A DNA stretch of 64,000 nucleotides. Source: Fusibacter sp. 3D3 (GTDB taxonomy: Bacteria; Bacillota; Clostridia; Peptostreptococcales; Acidaminobacteraceae). Positions 10,975-21,551 of this stretch are shown here, one piece after another. Every line of letters begins with the position of its first letter. Position 1 is the first letter of the stretch. The DNA is taken from the NCBI RefSeq assembly GCF_001748365.1, contig NZ_BDHH01000012.1, forward strand, positions 12,291 through 76,290. Direction: 5' to 3'. Both the position numbers and the translations under genes were made by a program. The notes under the pieces were generated by a model. That model was not told the DNA's origin and ran no database searches. It was given only the letters and a program-made list of their open reading frames with translations.

Positions 10975-11667
10975 TCATTTTTTAACCATTGTCTTCAACC
11001 GTTTAAGTTCATCGGCAGATAAATATCGCCATTCTCCCTTTTCAAGATCACCAATTTCAATATTGATGATCCTCACACGTCTCAATTTTACAACCTTGTA
11101 TTCCAGGGCTTCACACATCCGCCTAATTTGTCTATTCAAACCTTGAGTCAGTATGATCTTAAACATATTGCTACGTACGATTTCTACCTCACAAGGACGT
11201 GTTATAGTCTCTAAAATTTCAACACCAGTTCTCATCTTTTCCAAAAATTCATCTGAAACTCTATGATCTACAGTGACGATGTATTCCTTTTCATGATAAT
11301 GTCTCGCCTTTAAAATCTCATTTGACAAATCACCGTCATTCGTCAATAAAATCAGACCCTCTGAATTTTTATCAAGTCTCCCAACTGGGAAAATACGTTC
11401 AGGATAATTAATATAGCTGATGATATTGTCTTTTACCGTTAGATTAGTCGTACATTCCACCCCTATGGGCTTATTAAAGGCGATATAGATGTTCTTTTCT
11501 TTACCGGTTACAGATTTGCCATTGACACAGACATCATCCTCAGGCTCAACCTGTGACCCTTTCGTAGCGAGTTCTCCATTTATTTCTACAACCCCTTGAT
11601 CTATAAGTTCATCCGCCTTGCGTCTTGAACAGACACCTGATTCACTGAGGTATTTATTAATTCTCAT
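10975..11667 (-). CDS. 23S rRNA pseudouridine synthase, RsuA/RluB/RluF family
   Basis: 230 residues. The N-terminal S4 RNA-binding domain (MRINKYLSESGVCSRRKADE) is followed by the synthase domain with catalytic Asp99 in GRLDKNSEGL. RluF-like proteins modify 23S rRNA, but the exact target cannot be set from sequence alone (RluB, RluF and RsuA share this layout). The start ATG overlaps the stop of the upstream nucleoid-protein gene (ATGA), indicating coupling. Confidence 0.9.
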   Translation of the reverse strand: MRINKYLSESGVCSRRKADELIDQGVVEINGELATKGSQVEPEDDVCVNGKSVTGKEKNIYIAFNKPIGVECTTNLTVKDNIISYINYPERIFPVGRLDKNSEGLILLTNDGDLSNEILKARHYHEKEYIVTVDHRVSDEFLEKMRTGVEILETITRPCEVEIVRSNMFKIILTQGLNRQIRRMCEALEYKVVKLRRVRIINIEIGDLEKGEWRYLSADELKRLKTMVKK

Positions 11668-12644
11668 AGCAGTTCTCCTAAATTATTCAGCCTAATGGAA
11701 ATTGAGCCATCAGGGTTGTTTTCTATTTCCATGTTTTCCGCTCTTGCCACATACTCATAAGGCAATGTAATTTCCACACCACTTGCTGTCTTAATCTTCT
11801 GTGTCCTCTTGATCTTCTTTTTTTGAGACTCGTTGAGTTCAAAGGCTGTAGGATCAATCCCCTTTGAATCCAGTTCATGTCTATAAGCTTCACGCTCAGG
11901 TTGCGTTTCAAAACATTGATAAACGATGGATTCAAGATCAATCGCATTTTTTTCATCGAGTTGACTGTTGATAAACTCTTTGACCTTAGCTGTTTTCACA
12001 TAATCTTGATCATGGTACTTCTGAATCACTTTTTCAGCCGCTTTTGTCACCGCATCAATGGCTTTCTTAGCCGTTGCCCCCATTGAAAGTTTCAAAATAT
12101 CCTCTTGAATATAACGTGATTTGTTGCCATCTAGCAGAACTTGCTTGTCTTTAATGTAAACCTCGTCACTTTCAAGTGCAATGAGAAAGCCTTCTTCAAC
12201 TTTCTGCGTTTTATAAGGCAAAGTTGCCTGTTGTCTTATGATTTTATTGGTAATTTTCTGATCATGCGTTTCCACAAAATGAATGTAGGAAGTTCTCAGA
12301 TTGAGTTTGAGTATCCCAACGTATTCTGCCCCTTCATAATCAAAGTAAAGGCACATTAAATCACAAGGTTTAATTTCCTCTGATCGCTTCATAACTTCAA
12401 AGAATAAATCTGCAATTTCAAGAGAGAAATTCTTAAAATCACCTGAACTTTCAAGGCGTTTTTTAACAAAGGAAGTCTCATCCACTTTGCCCTTGAAAAT
12501 ATCCAGTTGATCAAAAAATACAGCGACGTGTTTTTCAATATAATCCTGAATATCACCTTCTATTTCCATTTCATTTTCTGATAGGATTTTCGTTTCATTA
12601 ATGCCGTCTAATATGTGTAAATAAATCTCTTTTACTTGTATCAC
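11664..12644 (-). CDS. Nucleoid-associated protein, NdpA/YejK family
   Basis: 326 residues resembling the 37-kDa nucleoid-associated protein family (PF04245): the N-terminal segment KEIYLHILDG, a central region with CDLMCLYFDYEGAEYVGILK, and a C-terminal segment with FELNESQKKKIKRTQKIKT. GTG start with GAGAGG upstream. The gene ends in a 4-nt overlap with the pseudouridine synthase. The function in Firmicutes is not well defined; the family is known to bind nucleoids. Confidence 0.75.
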   Translation of the reverse strand: MIQVKEIYLHILDGINETKILSENEMEIEGDIQDYIEKHVAVFFDQLDIFKGKVDETSFVKKRLESSGDFKNFSLEIADLFFEVMKRSEEIKPCDLMCLYFDYEGAEYVGILKLNLRTSYIHFVETHDQKITNKIIRQQATLPYKTQKVEEGFLIALESDEVYIKDKQVLLDGNKSRYIQEDILKLSMGATAKKAIDAVTKAAEKVIQKYHDQDYVKTAKVKEFINSQLDEKNAIDLESIVYQCFETQPEREAYRHELDSKGIDPTAFELNESQKKKIKRTQKIKTASGVEITLPYEYVARAENMEIENNPDGSISIRLNNLGELL

Positions 12645-12729
12645 TTTTAATCATCCTCTCTATTTTACTTTACTATCATAGCTTACTTTGGGCTGTAAAA
12701 CAACCGCAATATGAGTATGAGACAGTAAA

Positions 12730-12795
12730 AGGAGTTTATCCACAACTCATCCGATCACAGCCTGTGCCATCCTTTTGAATTGTGGATAAACTCCT
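12730..12795. other. Long-stem intergenic hairpin C
   Basis: A perfect 16-bp stem (AGGAGTTTATCCACAA and its complement) surrounds a 34-nt interior that itself contains CACAG/CTGTG. It lies 3' of the small cytochrome-like gene and 5' of the nucleoid-protein gene, both minus strand. Neither side has a strong T run. The architecture resembles the hairpins at 661 and 42311, and the interior shares GTGCCATCC with hairpin A. Confidence 0.6.
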
Positions 12796-12804
12796 AATTA
12801 ATGC

Positions 12805-13203
12805 TCAATTAATATGAATCCATATTGCAACGCCAATGACTACAGCTAAAGTCCGATGTGACCAAAGCCAAAGTTTGGAGCGCTTTGCCATTTTAAAGCC
12901 ATATACCCCTATTCCCACTTGTAAAAACATCAGCCCTGCTGCAAGTGCCCCAGTGATATTGACACCATATCTTGAAAACTGGACTCCAAAATGCATGAGT
13001 ATAAACAATACTGTTGCAAATCCAAAGAAACGATGGTATTTTACAAAAAATTTCATAATTTTCGTGAACCTATCTTTAATCCATGTAATCTCATTAATCT
13101 GTTTTTTAAAATATTTGTATTTCCACTTTAGCAAGAAACTTAAAAGTGTTAAGCCATAAGAAGTTATGATCAATAGGCCTAAAAACTCACCAAGATCGCT
13201 CAT
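12805..13203 (-). CDS. Four-helix membrane protein, putative diheme b-type cytochrome
   Basis: 132 residues with four hydrophobic segments (about 7-25, 56-74, 84-103, 115-131). Two helices each carry a pair of His exactly 14 residues apart: His57/His71 and His116/His130. Paired His at 13-14 residue spacing in two helices is the arrangement seen in transmembrane diheme cytochromes b such as ferric-reductase/NOX cores, so heme binding is inferred. RBS GAGGGTTTGAT. It is the last gene after the sensor kinase and response regulator on the same strand (21-nt gap). Confidence 0.65.
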   Translation of the reverse strand: MSDLGEFLGLLIITSYGLTLLSFLLKWKYKYFKKQINEITWIKDRFTKIMKFFVKYHRFFGFATVLFILMHFGVQFSRYGVNITGALAAGLMFLQVGIGVYGFKMAKRSKLWLWSHRTLAVVIGVAIWIHIN

Positions 13204-13224
13204 ATCAAACCCTCCAGTACCCTA

Positions 13225-13971
13225 TTATATCTCCAAAATTAATTTAATCATATCCACATCTCTTTGACTGTTGCAACTCTGACTCATCCAAATGGCCTTA
13301 AATCCAGTTATTTCTCGGATTGCATTTTCAATTTCAGATTGAATTTGCTGATAATAAGTTTCTCTAACATAATCGGCAATACGCTTGTTTTCATCTGCCT
13401 CCAAAATCGTTTGCTCAAGAGGGGTCCTAGAACCCGCAATCACAATCTCTATTAAATTGGCCCTGAGAAAAGCCGTTACCTTTTGAGGTCCTTTGCCAGA
13501 GGTGAGTTTAACAATCTTCGCCACATCGCTCTCAATTTTTCTTTCGAGTGATTTGCTGTCTTCTACGTTGAGTTCATGAAGTGATTTTTCGAGATTCTGC
13601 TTATAAATTTTCTTTTTGACGCTTTCGAGTGCTTGCGTTAACGCTGTAATATCTATGGGTTTTAACAGATACCGTTCAATGCCTATTTCAATGGAAGATT
13701 GCATTAATTCCACATCACTGAGAGCTGTTGTTATAATCACTGGGATGCGTTCGTTTGTTTCTCGAATTTTACGCGTCATGTCAATACCATCCATGACAGG
13801 CATTTTTAAGTCCGTAATAATCAGATCTATGGGAAATTGCTCATACTTTTGAAAACCCTCTTGGCCATTCTCAGCAATGATCAAGTGCCCCACACGTCTT
13901 TTTAAAAAACGTGCAATCTCTTCTCTCAAAAATGGTTCATCTTCAACATATAGGCATGTTAGTTCCTTCAC
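13225..13971 (-). CDS. Response regulator with receiver domain fused to an MpsC/DUF2294-like domain
   Basis: 248 residues. The receiver domain (1-120) has the acidic pair Glu10/Asp11, phosphoacceptor Asp54 in IITDLKMP, and Lys104. After a short coiled linker, the C-terminal 110 residues (GKGPQKVTAFLRANLIEIV ... AIREITGF) match the pattern of DUF2294 (MpsC-like) proteins, not a DNA-binding domain. GTG start with AAAGGGGG upstream. Adjacent to the histidine kinase (49 nt) and the small cytochrome-like gene, so the output is probably not transcriptional. Confidence 0.8.
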   Translation of the reverse strand: MKELTCLYVEDEPFLREEIARFLKRRVGHLIIAENGQEGFQKYEQFPIDLIITDLKMPVMDGIDMTRKIRETNERIPVIITTALSDVELMQSSIEIGIERYLLKPIDITALTQALESVKKKIYKQNLEKSLHELNVEDSKSLERKIESDVAKIVKLTSGKGPQKVTAFLRANLIEIVIAGSRTPLEQTILEADENKRIADYVRETYYQQIQSEIENAIREITGFKAIWMSQSCNSQRDVDMIKLILEI

Positions 13972-14020
13972 TTTTAATCCCCCTTTATGATCCCCAAGTT
14001 TTGCACTCTACAATTTGACA

Positions 14021-16216
14021 CTATATAATAGGAATCTTTATGACAATGCAGAGGCCACCTTGAGTATTTTGTGCCGTAATTTCACCATCAAAATTCTTTT
14101 CAACGATGACTTTGGCAATATAAAGGCCTAGACCAGTTCCATTATGCGCTTCTTTTGTCGTATAGTACATTTCAAATATTTGAACTAATTTTTCTTCAGA
14201 TATCCCCCCACCCGTGTCCTCTATTTCAAGGTGTACGCTTTGATCTTCTGTTCCACATCTCACACTGATTTTCCTCTGTTCAGAGTTATTGAGCACGATG
14301 GCATCTATGGCATTTTTTAAAATGCCAAACAGAACCTGTGAAAGTTGATTGGGTCTTCCTAACATTAAGATATCCTTTTCTAATGACATTGAAACATCTA
14401 TGTTATTAAGGCGAATACTCTCTCTTAAAAAATCTAAGGTCTGATCTAATATCTTAGACATTAAAAAGTTTTCTTTGTCGTTTTTGGGATTGAAAAAAAA
14501 TCTGAAATCATCAATGGTTTGTGACATGTATTTGATGAGTTCTTGTAATCGATGTCCTTGATTTTTTAAGAATGGGGCATCTAGTTCCTCGAAGGTATAG
14601 GCATCCTCTATATTATTAAAAATCATAGAAATCCCACTGAGGGGTTGGCGCCATTGATGTGCAATACTCCCGATCATCTCTCCCATCGCTGCGAGTCGAG
14701 ACTGATAGATCATGAGCGCCTCTTTGCGTTTATTCTCCATCATCTCTTCTTCAAATCGCTTTTTCATCGTGATATCTCTTGAGATCATGACCATTTGATT
14801 TGTGCTTTCAGAAACCATGGGCTTAATATTGATTTCAACAGGAATGGACTTCCCTTGATTGCCCTTTAGGATATCTTCAAACAAATAACTTTGATGCAAC
14901 AATAAATCCGATTTGATTTCATTGAGTTTTTCAGGTGTTATAAAGGTACTGATATCTTGATAATTCATTTGCAACAACTGCTCTTTTGAATAGCCTAAGG
15001 ACTGGGTTACTTTTAAATTGACTTCTTTTATCTGAGCATTCTGTCCAACATCTATGACGAAGATACAATCCGAGCCTGCTTCAAAAATATTTTCAAATTT
15101 ATTCTTACTCTGAATAAGCTCTTTTTCCAGTACAATCCGTTGCTGGATATCCGCTTCAAGTTCCTCGTTGAGCTCTTTTACCTTCACCAAAAGTGCATGT
15201 TCTTTTGCAATAAGCACTTGATCTTTTTTGACTCTATACAGATATAACAATGTTGTGACGAAAATCAAAATGATAAAAAAATTGATGATGATTATATTGT
15301 AAGTCCGTTCTTTTAGAAACGAAACCACTTCTAAATAATCTTTCGAGACATTGACGATCCAAAAATCATCCCCCACTTGAGCAGGTGAAAAAGCACTGAA
15401 TTTCTTGACGCGCTTTTCGAGATTATCATTAAACCAAAGCGAATGATAAATACCAACTCCGGATTCGCCCCTTTTTTGCTTTTCCACAAGTTCTTGAAGT
15501 TCAGACCAATCAAAATCTGGATAAGCGCTCGTCCGGGCTTCTATGACATTTTCACCGATGTCCTCTGTGTTTGGGTGCATAATTAGAGCACCATCTGAAT
15601 CCTTTACGGAAGAATAACCCTTTTCACCAGCCTTCACTGGGACGATAAAAGCATGATAAATGGTTTCCAGTTTAATTTTCACATAGAGAACACCACTGAT
15701 GTGCCCATCTGTTATTACCGGTTGTAGAATATTGATATACAATTTATCTTGTTCTTGGTATAAGGCGCCAATGATGGCTTTTTGTTTTTCATATACCTCT
15801 TGAAAATCGGCCTCTATACCCTGTCCATAGTCCGTAATCGGATACGTATAAATTTCTTCACCCTCACCGTCAATAAGGCGTATCAATTCTATATTATCAC
15901 TTTGAATGCTATAGTAATCTTCAATATTTTGAAAAGCAGCTTCCGTAATCACACCTTGTTGCTGGGCAATATAGTTGCTTATAAAATAGCGATTCTTAGC
16001 CAAAATTTCAAGGTTGTGCGTCTGATTGACAAAAAAACGTTCTAGACTATCTGCCACCGTGTTTGCTAATGAAAGCAATTGAGATTGTTCTATTTCAATA
16101 ACATTATCTTGGATGGCCCTATAATTGTAATAAGAGGCTAAAACGATAACCATCATCACTGCGATTGCGCTAAAAAAAATGAAGACACTCTTCAATTGCC
16201 GTTTTATTTTTTTCAT
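14021..16216 (-). CDS. Membrane sensor histidine kinase with extracytoplasmic Cache-type domain and PAS domain
   Basis: 731 residues. TM1 at about 10-30, a roughly 280-residue extracytoplasmic region of dCache type (contains KAGEKGYSSVKDSDGALIMHP), TM2 near 315-335, a coiled coil, a PAS domain, then a phosphoacceptor region with His in GSIAHQWRQPLSG and an ATPase domain with DTGGGI and GTGLGLYIAK. The ATG at 16216 is chosen because AAAGGAA precedes it; the frame extends 20 codons further upstream without an RBS. Pairs with the response regulator that follows. Ligand unknown. Confidence 0.85.
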   Translation of the reverse strand: MKKIKRQLKSVFIFFSAIAVMMVIVLASYYNYRAIQDNVIEIEQSQLLSLANTVADSLERFFVNQTHNLEILAKNRYFISNYIAQQQGVITEAAFQNIEDYYSIQSDNIELIRLIDGEGEEIYTYPITDYGQGIEADFQEVYEKQKAIIGALYQEQDKLYINILQPVITDGHISGVLYVKIKLETIYHAFIVPVKAGEKGYSSVKDSDGALIMHPNTEDIGENVIEARTSAYPDFDWSELQELVEKQKRGESGVGIYHSLWFNDNLEKRVKKFSAFSPAQVGDDFWIVNVSKDYLEVVSFLKERTYNIIIINFFIILIFVTTLLYLYRVKKDQVLIAKEHALLVKVKELNEELEADIQQRIVLEKELIQSKNKFENIFEAGSDCIFVIDVGQNAQIKEVNLKVTQSLGYSKEQLLQMNYQDISTFITPEKLNEIKSDLLLHQSYLFEDILKGNQGKSIPVEINIKPMVSESTNQMVMISRDITMKKRFEEEMMENKRKEALMIYQSRLAAMGEMIGSIAHQWRQPLSGISMIFNNIEDAYTFEELDAPFLKNQGHRLQELIKYMSQTIDDFRFFFNPKNDKENFLMSKILDQTLDFLRESIRLNNIDVSMSLEKDILMLGRPNQLSQVLFGILKNAIDAIVLNNSEQRKISVRCGTEDQSVHLEIEDTGGGISEEKLVQIFEMYYTTKEAHNGTGLGLYIAKVIVEKNFDGEITAQNTQGGLCIVIKIPII

Positions 16217-16296
16217 GAACTTATTTCCTTTAGTTTTTTCATTATTATATGTGACAAATATAGAATTCACAAGCATTATTAATCAAAAGCTTGTCT

Positions 16297-18273
16297 TTAA
16301 ACAATAAATTTAAAGGCCTGTACCGTCATTTGATCACTACAATTTCTAAGCTTCTGAGCCTGCGTTTCAATCGCATCCATGGACAATTTAAGCTTACCCG
16401 TTTGATCTGCCGTTTGTATGATCTCGCAAGAGCTGCTCTCTATGGCCTCTGAAATTTGTGCCATCATCTCTCTTACAGAATGTGCACTTTCTTCTATGCC
16501 ATTCATCTGTTTGATGAGTAGATTGAATGATTTTAAAAGCTCGGATGCACGGTTTAGATACACATCGCCCGATTCAATCATTTTATCGTAATCTGCTAAA
16601 ATAGCATGTTCTATAAAATTCAAAACATTTTGAATTTCCAATTCTATAGCACTCACTGAACGCATCACAATACTGGATACTTTATTGATTTCATTAGCAG
16701 CTTCTTGACTGACAATCGCAAGTTTTCTGATCTCATCTGCAACGACGCTAAACCCCTTACCGGCTTCTCCAGCTCTTGCTGCTTCTATGGCAGCATTCAA
16801 CGCCAAGAGGTTGGTTTGATCCGAAATATCTAAAATAGTCTTTGTGAGCGTATGAATTGCCGTCGTTTCATGCGCATCCTCAAGTGCCGTAACCAGTGCT
16901 AATTTCGTCTTTTGATAGAGTATAACCGTCTTGTTCTTTGCGGTTAAACTGTCCGTCTGTATTGCTTCTGATTTTATTTGAAGTGCATGAGTTAATGCCA
17001 CATTTTCTACAGTTTCCTTGGCGATATCTTGTATGGCAACGAACATTTTTTCAGTAACAGCTTCTATGGAGACTGTTGAAGCCGTTACTTCTTCCATATT
17101 TGCAGAAAGATTCTCTACTTTCTCATTGATATGACTTGCCTTTAAGACCACATCGTCCATATTCACATGTAATGCATTCGAAATGACCTCAAGGGTTTTA
17201 ATATTTTCATGCAAAACGATAATCAGCATTTTAAATCGTGATATCATCTTGTTGAACCCATTGGCAAGCCATCTGAATTCATTATCACTTGGCGATTTAA
17301 GCGAATTGCTGAGATTCATTTCACGCTCTAGAGCTTCTAAATCTCTCGTCAAAACCTTAAGCGGTTTCGAAATCATACTGAAGATCCAAATTGAAAAGAT
17401 GAGGACAATTAAAGTGGACAGCAGTGAAGCTCTCTTCGCGCCACTTATGGTGCCTTCTTGGATTTGTGATTGACTTAACGATAGAGATTCCTTTATGCTC
17501 ATTGCCGAATCACTGATTTTTTGCGTCTCAGATATCAAAACCAGAGTTTGAATTTTCATTTGATCATCAAGGGTTTCTATATTTTGTAGGGTTTCTTTAA
17601 AGCTCAAAAATGAGCGCTTGATCTGATCTTGTTCTTGCAAATCAATCGTGACTTTATTCAAAAGAGATTCTACATCATTAATACTCATTTGAGCCAACGC
17701 AAGTGCATCTTTACTCCCTTCACTCAAATAGGTTTGTTTAAAATAGAATATTTGAATGATCTTTACTTTTAACGCTGTCACCACATCCGAATTGTTCTCT
17801 AAAGCGGCTTGACTTTCAAGTTTGTATTGATTTTCAAGGGATAAGAAATGAGATTCAATGCTACGCGTTTGATCGACCAAAGCGCTTACATTCTGATCGC
17901 GATCTCTCTTATCCGTTGCAAAAGCTTCCACGGCATTTTTGTATTTTGAAATAGCTTCTTGTATCACTAAAAGGCTTTCCCTGTAATGCTCTTGTTCTAA
18001 ACGCTCTAATCCCTCAGCCGTTAGTTTTTCTGTTTCTTCAATCCTGAGTTTGATCTCATCATAGAGCGTTTCATCACCACTGCTTCTATATTTTTCTTGA
18101 TTGAGTAGGATATTGTCTATATTCGATAGAATGCTGTTCATGCTGTTTAAAAAAGCTTGAGCCTTACCTTGATCTGTAATTTGATTTACAGTGTAAAAAG
18201 ATGCCCCCATTATGATCAACATCAGCGTCACATAACTTAAAATCAAAATAGACCTTAATCGATATTTTTTCAT
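16297..18273 (-). CDS. Methyl-accepting chemotaxis protein
   Basis: 658 residues. TM1 (about 9-28), an extracytoplasmic helical bundle of about 270 residues, TM2 near 300-320, HAMP, then the signalling domain with the conserved hairpin tip ([20 protein letters not shown], followed by [18 protein letters not shown]). The ATG at 18273 has GGGGGGAAAA just upstream; the longer frame from 18375 would run through the terminator after tctA. Its position between the citrate transporter operon and the sensor kinase hints at sensing a related metabolite, but that is inference. Confidence 0.88.
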   Translation of the reverse strand: MKKYRLRSILILSYVTLMLIIMGASFYTVNQITDQGKAQAFLNSMNSILSNIDNILLNQEKYRSSGDETLYDEIKLRIEETEKLTAEGLERLEQEHYRESLLVIQEAISKYKNAVEAFATDKRDRDQNVSALVDQTRSIESHFLSLENQYKLESQAALENNSDVVTALKVKIIQIFYFKQTYLSEGSKDALALAQMSINDVESLLNKVTIDLQEQDQIKRSFLSFKETLQNIETLDDQMKIQTLVLISETQKISDSAMSIKESLSLSQSQIQEGTISGAKRASLLSTLIVLIFSIWIFSMISKPLKVLTRDLEALEREMNLSNSLKSPSDNEFRWLANGFNKMISRFKMLIIVLHENIKTLEVISNALHVNMDDVVLKASHINEKVENLSANMEEVTASTVSIEAVTEKMFVAIQDIAKETVENVALTHALQIKSEAIQTDSLTAKNKTVILYQKTKLALVTALEDAHETTAIHTLTKTILDISDQTNLLALNAAIEAARAGEAGKGFSVVADEIRKLAIVSQEAANEINKVSSIVMRSVSAIELEIQNVLNFIEHAILADYDKMIESGDVYLNRASELLKSFNLLIKQMNGIEESAHSVREMMAQISEAIESSSCEIIQTADQTGKLKLSMDAIETQAQKLRNCSDQMTVQAFKFIV

Positions 18274-18315
18274 TTTTCCCCCCAAGAATATGCCGTGTTT
18301 CGTCAACTCATGCAA

Positions 18316-18341
18316 CAAAAGCCACCTTTCGGCGGCTTTTG
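18316..18341 (-). terminator. Rho-independent terminator after tctA
   Basis: CAAAAGCCACC pairs with GGCGGCTTTTG around TTTC; on the minus strand the 3' arm ends in CTTTTGTTG. It ends the cit-tct transcript before the MCP gene. Confidence 0.65.
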
Positions 18342-18361
18342 CAAAGTGCAAGGCAATATTA

Positions 18362-19873
18362 CTATGCTTGAGCACTGCCTGTCTTTTTAAACATTTTAAA
18401 AACGATTTTCTTAATAGCAGGATAAGCCACTGAAATAATTGTAATTAAAATTAAGGCTTTTGCTAAAGGTGACCCTACAAAAATAGACAAACTGCCGTTG
18501 GCAATTTTCGTAGCCTGTCTAAAGGATTGCTCCATTGTGCCGCCCACAATAACTGCTAATATCATCGGTGCTGTCGGTATTTTTATCTTTTCCATGAAAT
18601 AACCGACTATACCAAAAAGGATCAAGATATAAAAGTCAATAACCGAATTTGAAATGGCATAAGTCCCTACAAAGGCCAACCCTAATACCAAGGGATACAA
18701 AATTTTAGGGGGCACTGCTAACACTCTAACAAGAAGACCAGCCATTGGTATATTCACTATAGCAAGTATAAAGTTACCAATAATCATACTTGCAATTAAA
18801 CCCCAAGCCACATCAGGATGTTGCGTAAAGAGTAGTGGTCCTGGCTGAATCCCAAGCATTAAAAGTGCGCCCATCATAATCGCTGTCGTTCCTGAACCTG
18901 GGATACCCAGTGTGAGCATCGGAATAAATGCGCCTACAGATGCAGCATTATTTGCGGCTTCTGGAGCTGCTAGACCTATAATTTCGCCTTTCCCAAATGC
19001 GTCAGGATCTTTAGATAATTGTTTTTCATTGTTATATGCCATCAAAGATGCCATTGTGCCACCTGCGCCAGGCAATGCACCTACAATAAACCCAAGCGGC
19101 GTGCTTCTAAGAATTGGCAACCATGTTCTTTTCCATTCTTCTTTTGTAATCCATATTTTACCAAATTTTGTTTGAGGTACTTTTTTACCTTCTTTAATTT
19201 CTTTGAACGCTTTGAAAACTTCTCCAAGTGCATAGAGTCCAATGATAACGACTAAGAAATCAATCCCTGTTTGTAATTCCAATATACCAAATGTAAATCT
19301 TGAAATACCAGATTGTGCGTCAATACCAACGGTTGCAATCATAAGACCAAAGATTGTTGAAATAAATCCTTTAACCATGTTGCCTTTTGACATCGATGCC
19401 GTCATAGAAAGTGCTGCTACCATCAATAAGAAATATTCTGCTGGTCCAAATTTAAGGGCAAATTTAGCCACCGGTGTTGCCAATAAAATTAAAAATACAA
19501 CTGAAACGAGTCCGCCAATAAATGAAGCAATCGCGCTGATTGCAAGTGCTGACTCTGCCTTTCCATTCATTGCCATCGGATAACCATCAAACGTCGCTGC
19601 AAGTGCCGCCCCGTCACCAGGTGTATTGATTAAAATTGAGCTTCTCGATCCCCCGAACATGGCTCCATAGTAGACACCCGCCATCGTGATCAATGCTGCT
19701 GTTGGACTCATGGAAAATGTAAGTGGTAAAAGTACTGCGACTCCAGTGGCAGGTCCCAATCCCGGCAACATGCCTACAATCGTTCCCAATACGCCTCCGA
19801 AGGTAATTAAAAGTAAATGATAAGGCTGAATAGCGATTGCTAAGCCAGCAAACAAGTGATTTAATACTTCCAT
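18362..19873 (-). CDS. tctA: Tripartite tricarboxylate transporter, large permease TctA
   Basis: 503-residue polytopic membrane protein (about 11-12 helices). TctA-family signatures include [21 protein letters not shown] near the N-terminus and a second copy of this motif region, [20 protein letters not shown], in the middle. It imports tri- or dicarboxylates with TctB and the binding protein TctC. All three genes are adjacent and downstream of the citrate lyase genes, which points to citrate as substrate. Confidence 0.93.
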   Translation of the reverse strand: MEVLNHLFAGLAIAIQPYHLLLITFGGVLGTIVGMLPGLGPATGVAVLLPLTFSMSPTAALITMAGVYYGAMFGGSRSSILINTPGDGAALAATFDGYPMAMNGKAESALAISAIASFIGGLVSVVFLILLATPVAKFALKFGPAEYFLLMVAALSMTASMSKGNMVKGFISTIFGLMIATVGIDAQSGISRFTFGILELQTGIDFLVVIIGLYALGEVFKAFKEIKEGKKVPQTKFGKIWITKEEWKRTWLPILRSTPLGFIVGALPGAGGTMASLMAYNNEKQLSKDPDAFGKGEIIGLAAPEAANNAASVGAFIPMLTLGIPGSGTTAIMMGALLMLGIQPGPLLFTQHPDVAWGLIASMIIGNFILAIVNIPMAGLLVRVLAVPPKILYPLVLGLAFVGTYAISNSVIDFYILILFGIVGYFMEKIKIPTAPMILAVIVGGTMEQSFRQATKIANGSLSIFVGSPLAKALILITIISVAYPAIKKIVFKMFKKTGSAQA

Positions 19874-19882
19874 TTGATCCTC

Positions 19883-20380
19883 CTAGAGATTTATAAAAGG
19901 CGTCATCGGTAAACTGATGCCTAAGAGATAGAAGAAGATATAGTATACAACACAACTGAAAATAAGTGCCACGATACTATTTTTGACCCATTTTTTACCA
20001 TTTGTAATAGTCAACATCGCCAGCATAAAGATAAACGTCGCAATAACATAACCCAAGTGCTCCAGAATAAGCGCATAGACAAGTGCTGCTAAAACTGTTG
20101 CCAGAATCATTTTCTGACTTTCTTTATCGTTAACCGTCGCTTTTTCTTTGGCTTTTTGGAATGCTCTCTTTGTGGATTCTAAATCACTTTTTAAAATTAG
20201 GATAATGCCAAATATAATCATACATGCTGCTAAAATTAACGGGAACATCGATGGTGCCAAAGGATTTCCCATAGGACTTCTCTTTATGTTATAAGCCATA
20301 AACCCATATACAACACCAAGCACTACAGAGATGACACCCGATAGGAAATCATAATTTGTAGTTTTTTTATTATTTTCCAT
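19883..20380 (-). CDS. tctB: Tripartite tricarboxylate transporter, small permease TctB
   Basis: 165 residues with four transmembrane helices and a charged central loop (KSDLESTKRAFQKAKEKATV). It is the small membrane subunit of the TTT system. The ATG at 20380 has GGAGG 5 nt upstream. Lies between tctC (57 nt) and tctA (9 nt). Confidence 0.9.
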   Translation of the reverse strand: MENNKKTTNYDFLSGVISVVLGVVYGFMAYNIKRSPMGNPLAPSMFPLILAACMIIFGIILILKSDLESTKRAFQKAKEKATVNDKESQKMILATVLAALVYALILEHLGYVIATFIFMLAMLTITNGKKWVKNSIVALIFSCVVYYIFFYLLGISLPMTPFINL

Positions 20381-20437
20381 AATGCCTCCATTTGTAAGGG
20401 GAGCCCTCAGAGAGGGCACCCTTTAATCTACTTATTT

Positions 20438-21511
20438 TTACTGAACTGCTAATAAGCCAATTTCTGAAAGAATTTCTTTGTAGTCTTCATTTGTTTCCTT
20501 TAAAAAGTTTGTAAAATCGGCTTGATTCATGTAAGCGTCTGCCCAACCGTGTTTTGCTGCTTCTGTCTTCCACTCTTCAGTTTCAACCATTTTAGCTAAA
20601 GTCTCTTGCCAGAAATCTACAGCGTATTGAGGCATATTTGGAGCACCGAATAAGCCTCTCCAGTTTTCAAAAGTGGCATCGATACCTTGCTCTTTACAGG
20701 TTGGAATCTCCGCCAAAGCACCTTCTCCAACTCTTTCAGCACCTGTATGTGCAAGTGCGATTAAATCGCCACTTTCAATAAGCGATTGAACATCGCCAAG
20801 GCCCGTCGTCAATAAGTCTACGTGACCGCCTAAGATTTGAGCTGTTGCAGTCCCATCTTGGAAACTGATATAATCAATCTCTTTAAGGTTTGTAACGCCA
20901 GCTGCCTTTGCAATGATTAAAAACTGGATATGGTCCATAGAACCCGCCGATGAATTTCCACCAATTTTTACGCTTTTAGGATCTGCTTTAAGGGCATCCA
21001 TAATTTCTTTGATTGATTTGTATTTCGAATTTTTAGGCACTACGAATGCACCGTAATCTGTAATTAACCGTGCAAGCGGTGTTGTATTTTCATAGCTGTA
21101 TTCACTAGATCCATTTAAGTTGATTAATAGGATTGGTGGCGAGTAAACAGAAATCAATTTATCTGAGCCCTCTTGAGTTTGCATATAAGCGAGGTTGACA
21201 CCACCGCCACCACCTGCATTATTGGTAATCGGCATTGGTTTTTCTACTAATTTTGTATCTTGTAAAACCTTAGCAACTGTTCTGATCGTCAAGTCCCAGC
21301 CACCACCTGCACCACTTGGTGCGATAAATTCAAGTGCACTTTTTGGATAGTCCACTTTTACCTCTGCCGGTGCTGCCGCTTGTGCTTCTGTTCCAGCTGC
21401 TGGTGCTGTTTCAGCAGGTGTTGCTGCTTTTGGTGCACACCCCGTTAAAGTCATTGCACCAACAAGTGAAAGTGCCATTACTGATGACCATAATTTTTTT
21501 CTTAAACTCAT
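20438..21511 (-). CDS. tctC: Tripartite tricarboxylate transporter, binding lipoprotein TctC
   Basis: 357-residue extracytoplasmic solute-binding lipoprotein. Signal peptide with lipobox LTGC and Cys near residue 25, then an Ala/Pro/Glu-rich tether, then the Bug/TctC fold (FIAPSGAGGGWDLTIRTVAK, NNAGGGGGVNLA). I chose the second ATG (21511) because AGGAGG sits 8 nt before it; the first is only 2 nt away. Transports a carboxylate, most likely citrate given the neighbours. Confidence 0.92.
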   Translation of the reverse strand: MSLRKKLWSSVMALSLVGAMTLTGCAPKAATPAETAPAAGTEAQAAAPAEVKVDYPKSALEFIAPSGAGGGWDLTIRTVAKVLQDTKLVEKPMPITNNAGGGGGVNLAYMQTQEGSDKLISVYSPPILLINLNGSSEYSYENTTPLARLITDYGAFVVPKNSKYKSIKEIMDALKADPKSVKIGGNSSAGSMDHIQFLIIAKAAGVTNLKEIDYISFQDGTATAQILGGHVDLLTTGLGDVQSLIESGDLIALAHTGAERVGEGALAEIPTCKEQGIDATFENWRGLFGAPNMPQYAVDFWQETLAKMVETEEWKTEAAKHGWADAYMNQADFTNFLKETNEDYKEILSEIGLLAVQ

Positions 21512-21551
21512 TCTCATTTCCTCCTATAAGTTTGTTTCATTGCATCATATC

